Source: Planctomycetota bacterium (GTDB taxonomy: Bacteria; Planctomycetota; UBA11346). From it: a stretch of DNA of 7,148 bases. Both the position numbers and the translations under genes were made by a program. The stretch spans positions 1-7,148 of the forward strand of contig JACDGQ010000160.1 in NCBI GenBank assembly GCA_013821615.1. Direction: 5' to 3'. The notes under the pieces were generated by a model. It was given only the letters and a program-made list of their open reading frames with translations. It had not been told where the DNA came from and did no database searches. Every line of letters begins with the position of its first letter. The first letter of the stretch is position 1. This document shows, piece after piece, positions 1 to 4,358 of the stretch.

Positions 1-103
1 CCTCGGGCTGGGCCGCGAGCTCGCCACGCAGGCCGGCGTCGAGGGTCGCGGCGTCGAGGCTGCCGCGCAGGTGCTCCTCGACCAGGTCGTCGGCGCGGCT
101 CAT
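1..103 (-). CDS. Probable anti-sigma factor, N-terminal fragment
   Basis: Reading the minus strand from ATG at 103 gives 34 codons, open to the window edge, starting MSRADDLVEEHLRGSLDAA. The ATG overlaps the TGA of the ECF sigma gene in an ATGA arrangement, the usual sign of translational coupling in sigma/anti-sigma pairs. The start fits the short helical N-terminus of FecR-like or zinc-finger-like anti-sigma proteins, which often begin with a 'DLLERYLDGEL' type segment followed by an acidic-alanine helix. No zinc ligands or membrane helix can be seen because almost all of the protein lies outside the window. The open frame and overlap are seen directly. The anti-sigma function is inferred from position and a weak N-terminal resemblance. 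It could be another small regulatory or membrane protein. Confidence 0.55.
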   Translation of the reverse strand, partial: MSRADDLVEEHLRGSLDAATLDAGLRGELAAQPE

Positions 104-669
104 GACGACGTCAGCTTGCGCTGCACGCAGTCGCGCAGGGACAGCCGCACGCGCGACAACAGCTTCTGCGCCGCGGCTTCGCTGCGTCCGAGGCGGGTGG
201 CGATCGCGGCGATCGGCAGACTCTCGGCATAGAACAGGCGCAGCGCCTCCTGGGCGTCACCTGGGAGCAGCGCGCGGCAGGCGGCGAGGTCGCGCTGGAG
301 ACGTTCGTCCTCCTCCTTCCATTCCGTGACCGCGCCGCTGCGCGCCAGCAGGTCCTCCTGATAGAGGTGCAGCCGCTGGCGTTCGCGCTGGCGGTCGCGC
401 AGATGGTTGCGCACCACGTTGCGTGCGATGGTCACCAGCCAGGCGATGAGGTCGGTCCCTGGCGAGTAGGTCGCGAGGCGCTCGTAGGCGCGCACGAACG
501 CGGACTGGACCAGCTCCTCGGTCAGGGCGCGGTCCTGGAGCAGCTGGGCGGCGACCCGCCACACCGCGTCCTGCCCGGCGTCGACCACGCTCGCGAAGGC
601 CTCGCGGTCGCCAGCCAGCACCCGCGCCACGGCGGCATCGAGGGCGGCGGGGTCGTGGGCGCTCGGCAT
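100..669 (-). CDS. ECF-type RNA polymerase sigma factor
   Basis: A 189-residue protein, a normal length for an extracytoplasmic-function sigma factor, which directs RNA polymerase to a small regulon when released from its anti-sigma partner. Region 2 spans about residues 15-95: the helix around DREAFASVVD, the DRALTEELVQSAFVRAYERL stretch typical of region 2.2-2.3, and W77 with IARNVVRNHLRDR (81-93) as the 2.4 recognition part. A charged linker (94-125) leads to region 4 (about 128-183), with the helix-turn-helix LPIAAIATRLGRSEAAAQKL and the final helix LSRVRLSLRD. The start is ATG at 669; no clear Shine-Dalgarno precedes it, but region 2 begins soon after, so a much later start is unlikely. 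Its stop overlaps the start of the next gene, a probable anti-sigma factor. A 64-base gap separates it from the 170-residue gene upstream, so it may be co-transcribed with that gene or have its own promoter. I cannot assign it to an ECF group. Confidence 0.93.
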   Translation of the reverse strand: MPSAHDPAALDAAVARVLAGDREAFASVVDAGQDAVWRVAAQLLQDRALTEELVQSAFVRAYERLATYSPGTDLIAWLVTIARNVVRNHLRDRQRERQRLHLYQEDLLARSGAVTEWKEEDERLQRDLAACRALLPGDAQEALRLFYAESLPIAAIATRLGRSEAAAQKLLSRVRLSLRDCVQRKLTSS

Positions 670-687
670 GCTGGCAGGTTAACACCG

Positions 688-721
688 CCGCCGGCCTGAC
701 CAGACAGCAGATACCCGGCGG
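688..721. repeat. Inverted repeat between two minus-strand genes
   Basis: CCGCCGG at 688-694 and CCGGCGG at 715-721 are perfect complements around a 20-base loop, in the 64-base gap between the 170-residue gene and the sigma gene. No T-run follows in either direction, so it is not a classical intrinsic terminator. It might be a weak attenuator or a chance GC-rich stem. Confidence 0.3.
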
Positions 722-733
722 GCACGCGCACGT

Positions 734-1246
734 TCAGCTCCCGGCCAGCGGCGCCGCTGCGCTGACATCACGGACGCGGATGCGCTCGGCGTGGCCCAGG
801 TCGGTATCGGCGATCTCCTCCCCGCCATGGCAGGCGAGCACGTCGTGGGCCTCGCGCATGCGCGCCGGCTCGGCGTGGATGGCGATGAAGACCGACCCAT
901 CCGCGACGCGGATCGCGTAGCGCTCGGCATCCGGACCGGGCAGCCCCCAGGCGTGCAGCAGGGCCACGAGCGAGGTGACCGCGGCGCGATCGTCGGCAGG
1001 GGCGGCGCTCCAGGTCGAGGCGGTGGCGACGCGCTGCGCCAGACCGAGCGCCGTGAGCAGTGCGGCGAATTCCGGGTCCGCGCGGCGACCGCCCCCTCCA
1101 GCGCCCGCAGCGCCATCCACCGCGGTATGCGTCGGATCGGGCGCCATCTCGACAAAGCGCACGGGGAAATCGAGTGCATGCGCAGCGGCGACCAGGCGCC
1201 GGGCGGTCGCCTGATCGGGGGCCAGGCAGATGACGGTCATGAACAT
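734..1246 (-). CDS. Unrecognised 170-residue cytoplasmic protein, possibly stress-protein-like
   Basis: I do not recognise this protein with certainty. Two candidate alpha/beta segments flank a flexible middle. Residues 2-34 (strand MTVICLAP, helix ATARRLVAAAHAL, strand PVRFVEM) look like the first unit. Residues 44-58 are a Gly/Ala-rich linker. Residues 111-147 (YAIRVADGSVFIAIHAEPAR, then helix REAHDVLACHGGEEI) resemble the last unit of YflT/general-stress-17M-type proteins, which end in a strand 'VLVSVHTDD' and a helix ending in 'GAEDI'. No signal peptide or membrane helix is visible. ATG at 1246 was chosen because GAGGG (1258-1254) lies 7 bases upstream on the minus strand. An open frame continues to about 1492, but that part is Arg/Pro/Ser-rich and looks non-coding. 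The next gene on the strand is the ECF sigma factor, 64 bases downstream, so a shared transcript is plausible. Function is unknown. Confidence 0.75.
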   Translation of the reverse strand: MFMTVICLAPDQATARRLVAAAHALDFPVRFVEMAPDPTHTAVDGAAGAGGGGRRADPEFAALLTALGLAQRVATASTWSAAPADDRAAVTSLVALLHAWGLPGPDAERYAIRVADGSVFIAIHAEPARMREAHDVLACHGGEEIADTDLGHAERIRVRDVSAAAPLAGS

Positions 1247-1736
1247 GGCTGGGCCCTCGGTCGGTTTTCCGCTGCTCGCGCGACCTCCAGCGACGCTGGA
1301 ACCAGCCACGCTCGGCGATGCCGGAATGAGCAGCGGCGGCCATACCAATGCCCGGACCCGGCGCGATCGGAGGTGCGCGGGCATGGTTGCAAGCGATTGC
1401 CCCCGCATGTGATGGCATAGCCATGCGACAGGTTTTCCGCGCGGTAGCGCCGGCGTGCGGGCCCACACCCCGCGCATCGGCGGCCCATTCAAGAGCCATC
1501 TCCGACATGGGAACGCAAGTCCTTATGAACAGCAAATTTATGATTCGTCAATCGACGCATCTACCCCCTGGTGCGAAAAGTGCGCTGAAATGCGTGATTT
1601 TGGCGTTTTGGCACGAAAGCGCATTGTAGAAGGATGGTCCGCCGTGCGTTGCTGACCAGCATGGGCGGCCTAAACACCCACCCGCTTTTCGCCCCGCCCG
1701 AGGTCTATGCCAGACTCTCATGCTAACGAGGATATC
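1247..1736. other. 490-base divergent spacer with an AT-rich patch
   Basis: This gap lies between the divergent 170-residue gene and the secreted lysozyme-like gene. I see no convincing gene in it; the open frames here are short or lie opposite the neighbouring genes. About 1515-1640 is clearly richer in A/T than the surroundings. It contains a tandem repeat TTTTGGCG/TTTTGGCA (1598-1605, 1606-1613), an inverted repeat TGCGCT (1581-1586)/AGCGCA (1618-1623), and a possible minus-strand promoter (1522-1551). The patch probably holds the control region of one or both genes. Confidence 0.6.
1522..1551 (-). promoter_or_regulatory. Possible housekeeping-type promoter, minus strand
   Basis: On the minus strand, TTGACG (1551-1546) matches the -35 consensus at five of six positions. 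It is followed after 18 bases by CATAAG (1527-1522), which matches the -10 consensus at four of six. It sits in the most AT-rich part of the spacer and points at the 170-residue gene. The implied leader would be about 270 bases, which is long, so the call is tentative. Confidence 0.3.
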
Positions 1737-2234
1737 ATGCGTCAAGATACTTGTCAGCCGCTCCAAGGGACCTGCAACCGCGTGCGCGGCCGCGTGATGA
1801 TCGCCTGCACCCTGCTCCTCATGCTCGCAGTGCGCGCATCCGCCAGCGAGCTGCCGGCCGCTGCGCCAGACACCAGCATCCCCGACTGGGTCATCGCCGG
1901 CATTGCCGCGGTCGAGACCGGCAGCACCTACCGTGGCGGCCGCCTGGTGCGCTACCGCGACCACCGCGATGGCGCCGCGGGCGAGGTCGGGCCGTGGCAG
2001 ATCGCCCCGGCCGTGCTCGACGACCTCGGCGCTGCGCACCTTCGCGCGCGCGTCCGCACCGAGCCGGTGCTGGCGGAGAGCCTGGTACGCGCATGGCTGC
2101 TGCGGTGCTACCACCGCACCGGCAGCTGGAAGTCGGCCGTGGCGGTCTATCACGCAGGTCCCGGCGGCAGTACGCGGCGCGGGTCATCGTACGCGTCACG
2201 CGTCTACAATGCGGGGTTCGCCACGCTGCAGTGA
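1737..2234 (+). CDS. Small secreted lysozyme-like / SLT-like protein
   Basis: A 165-residue protein that probably acts on peptidoglycan outside the cytoplasmic membrane. Residues 1-37 look like a signal peptide: an arginine-bearing N-region (NRVRGR), a hydrophobic core MIACTLLLMLAV, and an AxA-type cleavage site at RASA-SE. The mature part has the lysozyme/SLT layout. AAVETGS (58-63) holds the likely catalytic glutamate E60. GEVGPWQIAP (82-91) corresponds to the 'GaxGpmQi' loop, and AVAVYHAGPGG (134-144) to the 'AxaaYNaGpg' motif. SSYASRVYNAG (150-160) is a typical C-terminal 'YvxrV' helix. At roughly 125 mature residues it is near the minimum for the fold and carries no cell-wall-binding domain. 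ATG at 1737 was chosen because GAGG (1728-1731) lies 5 bases upstream; ATG at 1707 is in frame but would lengthen the N-terminus before the signal peptide. There is no lipobox, so it is probably soluble and periplasmic. The fold assignment is by motif; enzymatic activity is inferred. Confidence 0.82.
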   Translation: MRQDTCQPLQGTCNRVRGRVMIACTLLLMLAVRASASELPAAAPDTSIPDWVIAGIAAVETGSTYRGGRLVRYRDHRDGAAGEVGPWQIAPAVLDDLGAAHLRARVRTEPVLAESLVRAWLLRCYHRTGSWKSAVAVYHAGPGGSTRRGSSYASRVYNAGFATLQ

Positions 2235-2377
2235 TCCGTCCTCCCTTGGCCAGACGCAGGTGGAATTGCCAGAACGCAGCAACGCCAGGGGCTGCACTGT
2301 ATGTCCACGATGTCCCACGCGGTTGCCGTGGCTGGTCGACCCGGCACCAATGCATTTCCCGGATCCTTGGCGGTCCG

Positions 2378-2393
2378 CTCAGGGACCCAGTGG
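2378..2393. repeat. Short stem-loop in convergent gap
   Basis: The 165-base gap between two convergent genes contains GGTCC, a short GCTCAG loop, then GGACC, a five-base-pair stem, here placed approximately. A second stem of five pairs, CCACG/CGTGG, lies at 2315-2331. Neither has a T-run, so I do not call a terminator, though either could help end transcription in this convergent gap. Confidence 0.2.
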
Positions 2394-2399
2394 CGATCT

Positions 2400-2678
2400 T
2401 CAGGACCAGCGGGTCTGCGACTGTGCAACGATGGCTTCCTCGACCCTGATGTCGGAGCCCTCGGCTGCGGCCAGGGCCGCCTTTATCAGTTCGACCTCGG
2501 CTGGGTCATCGGTCACCACCGATACCAGGATCCCGTTGGCGCCGACCGGGATGCGGGCTGCGGAGTGTCGACCCCCGATGGCTACCGTGCGCAGGTCGAT
2601 GCCGTGACGCAGGAGCGACGAGCGGATGTTCTCGATGCCTTCCTGATGCTCGGTCACTGCGGAAATCGTGTAGCGCAT
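2400..2678 (-). CDS. Compact 92-residue general-stress-like protein
   Basis: A small soluble protein with two alpha/beta units and no signal peptide. Residues 1-34 (MRYTISAVTEHQEGIENIRS, then SLLRHGIDLRTVAIGG) resemble the opening 'AVFdtreqAeeAlreLrdaGfd.erisvv' unit of YflT/GSP17M-type proteins. Residues 45-80 (VGANGILVSVVTDDPAEVEL, IKAALAAAEGSDIRVEE) resemble their closing 'G.lvsV.tdd...veraa.iLeeaGAedI' unit. The glycine-zipper membrane-like middle of the larger relatives is absent. The biochemical role of such proteins is not known to me, so the name is descriptive only. ATG at 2678 was chosen because the recognisable unit starts there and a weak GGGA lies 7 bases upstream. A sigma-54-like promoter element at 2730-2714 would put the transcript start near 2703. 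The gene converges with the secreted lysozyme-like gene and diverges from the response regulator. Confidence 0.72.
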   Translation of the reverse strand: MRYTISAVTEHQEGIENIRSSLLRHGIDLRTVAIGGRHSAARIPVGANGILVSVVTDDPAEVELIKAALAAAEGSDIRVEEAIVAQSQTRWS

Positions 2679-2713
2679 GGTGCGATCCCATGGGGTGATT
2701 CCTTGGAGCCGGA

Positions 2714-2730
2714 AGCCTGGGGCGTGCCAA
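2714..2730 (-). promoter_or_regulatory. Candidate sigma-54 (-24/-12) promoter for the 92-residue gene
   Basis: On the minus strand, TTGGCACG (2730-2723) matches the -24 consensus fully. The -12 GC (2716-2715) is exactly 12 bases from the GG (2728-2727), and a T follows. The two bases before GC are AG rather than TT, which weakens the -12 part. The predicted start is an A near 2703, leaving a leader of about 25 bases before ATG at 2678. Confidence 0.45.
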
Positions 2731-2841
2731 CCCCTGCGACCACGTTGAAAGCGGGTAGCTGCGCTGCGACTCGGCAAGGTGAGCGCGGCATGCGCCGGCA
2801 TACACCCCCTCCAAGCGCAGAGGCAGCGACAGGCGACCCTG

Positions 2842-2872
2842 TGACGATCGGGTCCCACAACTCGGACCGTCA
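2842..2872. repeat. Imperfect inverted repeat, possible enhancer site
   Basis: TGACG (2842-2846) pairs with CGTCA (2868-2872), and inside it GGTCC (2851-2855) pairs with GGACC (2864-2868) around an eight-base loop. The two arms share C2868, so not every pair can form at once. It lies between two outward-facing sigma-54-like promoters, about 140-170 bases upstream of the predicted start near 2703. Confidence 0.3.
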
Positions 2873-2922
2873 TCAGTGCAGCGGACGGACCGCAATTCGC
2901 TCGGGCCGGCAGGAGCTGGTGC

Positions 2923-2933
2923 TGCAAATTGCA
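2923..2933. repeat. Near-palindrome TGCAA-A-TTGCA, possible operator
   Basis: The eleven bases TGCAAATTGCA form an inverted repeat with a single central base. The site lies roughly 205-230 bases from both predicted sigma-54 start sites, a usual distance for an activator site. Such short repeats can also occur by chance. Confidence 0.25.
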
Positions 2934-3109
2934 TGACCTTCACAGGGAGCCGGCGCATGAAAACCAGAGTCCGTCCGTTCCACCCACCTCTCAGCTGAAG
3001 GCTTGCGTCTTCAGTGCGTCAGGCCAAACACGAAACAACTAGGCTCCGCGCACCGGGCCGGATCCCACCGCCCAATCCGTGTCCTTGATGACCCCAGGCA
3101 GGGGGAGGC

Positions 3110-3126
3110 TTGGCACGATCCCGGCT
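3110..3126 (+). promoter_or_regulatory. Candidate sigma-54 (-24/-12) promoter for the response regulator
   Basis: TTGGCACGA (3110-3118) matches the -24 consensus fully, including the purine after it. The -12 GC (3124-3125) lies exactly 12 bases after GG (3112-3113) and is followed by T. CG replaces the consensus TT before GC. The predicted start is at about 3137, 18 bases before ATG at 3155, with the ribosome site GGAG (3146-3149) inside that leader. The fit of promoter, leader and ribosome site is what makes this credible. Confidence 0.5.
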
Positions 3127-3154
3127 TCGCAGGCCAGTGAACAATGGAGCACTC

Positions 3155-3565
3155 ATGCTGAACATCCTGCAGGTCGAGGACAATCCCGGCGACGTCGTGC
3201 TGCTCCAGGAGATCGTGCACATCATCGATGAGAACATCCGCGTGCACGTCACCACCAGCGTCGACGAGGCGCTCGCCTTCCTGACCCGCACGCCGCCGTT
3301 CGCGGACGCGCCTTCCGCCGACCTGGTGCTGCTCGACTTCAATATGCCCGGCAGCACCGGCGATATGCTTCTGACCCGCGTCAAAAGCGCCCTGCCCTTC
3401 GACCGACGCCCGCCCATCGTGGTCTTCACGTCGTCTGCCAACCCCGTCGACCGTGCGCTCAGCCTGTCGCTGGGCGCCTCCGCGTACGTGGTCAAGCCGC
3501 TCGAATTGCACGATTTCTACCGCACCATCGCCAACCTCATGCGGGTGCACATCCCGGGCGCCTGA
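3155..3565 (+). CDS. Single-domain response regulator (Rcp1-like receiver)
   Basis: A 136-residue stand-alone receiver domain with no output domain, so it presumably acts through protein contacts: a phosphorelay shuttle, or a partner of a kinase or phosphatase. The acidic pocket is E8-D9 in ILQVEDNPGD. The phospho-acceptor is D61 in DLVLLDFNMPG. The switch threonine is T92 (VVFTSSA), the aromatic switch residue is Y111 and the conserved lysine is K114 (YVVKPLELHDF). The VEDNPGD signature and the loop at about residues 44-55 are typical of the Rcp1-type receivers often paired with phytochrome-like or hybrid histidine kinases. All residues needed for phosphorylation are present. ATG at 3155 was chosen because GGAG (3146-3149) lies 5 bases upstream and the first strand starts immediately; an in-frame extension to 3110 would overlap the promoter-like element. 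No kinase gene is in the window. The gene ends 10 bases from the convergent STAS gene, and a sigma-54-like promoter precedes it. Confidence 0.93.
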   Translation: MLNILQVEDNPGDVVLLQEIVHIIDENIRVHVTTSVDEALAFLTRTPPFADAPSADLVLLDFNMPGSTGDMLLTRVKSALPFDRRPPIVVFTSSANPVDRALSLSLGASAYVVKPLELHDFYRTIANLMRVHIPGA

Positions 3566-3575
3566 AGCGCAGGGG

Positions 3576-3950
3576 TCAGCTGGGTTTGCGCACCAAGGCC
3601 GCGAGGCGGTCGCTGCGGCGGCGCTGCTCCTCGACGATCGAGATGAAGTGCTCGAGATGGAACTGCTTGAGCTGCTTGACCACCTCGGCGTTGGCGTCGT
3701 TGAGCTTCAGCCCCTGCAGGCGGCCGACCTGGACGAGTTGGAACAGCCACGCCACCAGCGCCGAGTTCACCGAGATGATCTGCGAGAAATCGAGTTCCAT
3801 GCGCCGTGGTCCCCCGCGCACGTCCTTCACCCAGTCGACGCTGGAGCGGGTGAAGAGCGCAGGATGCTGGCCCGCATCCGGGTGGATGCTGACCGAGATG
3901 ACGTCGTCCGAGGTGTTGACGGTGAAGGGCAGATTGGGGGTAGCGAACAT
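3576..3950 (-). CDS. STAS-domain protein, anti-sigma-antagonist-like
   Basis: A 124-residue protein made almost entirely of one STAS domain, the fold of SpoIIAA/RsbV-type anti-anti-sigma factors that switch partners when a serine is phosphorylated. RMELDFSQIISVNSALVAWL (50-69) corresponds to the 'lvlDls.v.fiDSSGl..L' core. LQGLKLNDANAEVVKQLKQF (78-97) corresponds to the following strand and helix, and HLEHFISIVEE to the last strand. The usual D-S-S-G is replaced by N62-S63-A64-L65: the phosphorylatable serine is kept but its neighbours differ. The C-terminal tail RRRSDRLAALVRKPS is basic. ATG at 3950 was chosen because TGGAGG (3960-3955) lies 4 bases upstream; an in-frame start at about 4031 would add an Arg-rich stretch unlike the family. 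No partner kinase or anti-sigma factor is next to it. It could serve a two-component branch with the convergent response regulator, but that is only proximity. Confidence 0.82.
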   Translation of the reverse strand: MFATPNLPFTVNTSDDVISVSIHPDAGQHPALFTRSSVDWVKDVRGGPRRMELDFSQIISVNSALVAWLFQLVQVGRLQGLKLNDANAEVVKQLKQFHLEHFISIVEEQRRRSDRLAALVRKPS

Positions 3951-4358
3951 GGAGCCTCCATTGCGGCGCTCCAAGGTACCCCAAGAGCGCTGGCCACGCC
4001 GGTAGCAACCGCATCGACGTGCAACGTTCATGAAGGACCTGGTGCGCGCACGGCTTGCACCGGTTCCAGCGCCTCACTGCGGGTGATACCAGCCAGGTGC
4101 TGCAGTGTTCTCGCGCCACGCTGCGCCATTCGTCGCAGCGGCCGCTGGGGCCCTGAGCATATGGTGCGGTTGTGCCTCGGGGCGGGAGCGCACGGCATGC
4201 CGCTCTCCGGCACGGGGCTGATGAGCAACGCTGCACTACCGCAAAAGCCACCCATGATGGCCGCTTGCGCCCGGACTACCCAACCGGATGGGGACGGGCC
4301 CACTTGAACCCGCCCAGGCCGGTCCAGACTCCGCGCCTGCGGCTTTCCTGCTGCCCAC
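3951..4358. other. 408-base divergent spacer before the MFS gene
   Basis: This spacer lies between the STAS gene and the MFS permease gene, which point away from each other. I see no credible gene in it. It includes a perfect 10-base palindrome GTGCGCGCAC (4042-4051), within GGTGC (4041-4045)/GCACC (4057-4061), and a perfect 12-base palindrome CAGCGGCCGCTG (4136-4147). Either could be an operator, but GC-rich palindromes are common in such DNA. No clear -35/-10 pair was found. Confidence 0.45.
4136..4147. repeat. Perfect 12-base palindrome
   Basis: CAGCGGCCGCTG equals its own reverse complement and sits in the divergent spacer, 211 bases before the MFS start. It is a possible repressor site; no function can be shown from sequence alone. 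Confidence 0.25.

Larger units (their letters stand above)
2679..3154. other. 476-base divergent control region
   Basis: This spacer lies between the starts of the 92-residue protein (minus) and the response regulator (plus). I see no sizeable gene in it. It holds two outward-facing sigma-54-like elements (2714-2730 minus, 3110-3126 plus), an imperfect inverted repeat at 2842-2872, a near-palindrome at 2923-2933, a 13-codon open frame at 2957-2998 and a six-base-pair hairpin at 2995-3014. The length and symmetrical layout fit a shared enhancer region, but no binding protein is encoded in the window. Confidence 0.5.

Noticed and set aside
367..699. Plus-strand open frame opposite the sigma factor gene
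   Set aside because: It is a shadow of the sigma gene, with no domain or ribosome site.
1247..1492. Possible N-terminal extension of the 170-residue protein to an alternative start near 1492
   Set aside because: The extra 82 residues are Arg/Pro/Ser-rich and look non-coding, and the ATG at 1246 has a good ribosome site.
1548..2153. Minus-strand open frame opposite the lysozyme-like gene
   Set aside because: It has no motif and is low-complexity Ala/Arg/Gly/His. The plus-strand gene has a signal peptide, catalytic motifs and a ribosome site.
2235..2399. Intrinsic terminator between the convergent lysozyme-like and 92-residue genes
   Set aside because: Only five-base-pair stems are present and no T-run follows on either strand.
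3951..4358. tRNA or other structured RNA gene in the spacer
   Set aside because: No cloverleaf arms, T-loop consensus or CCA end could be assembled by eye.
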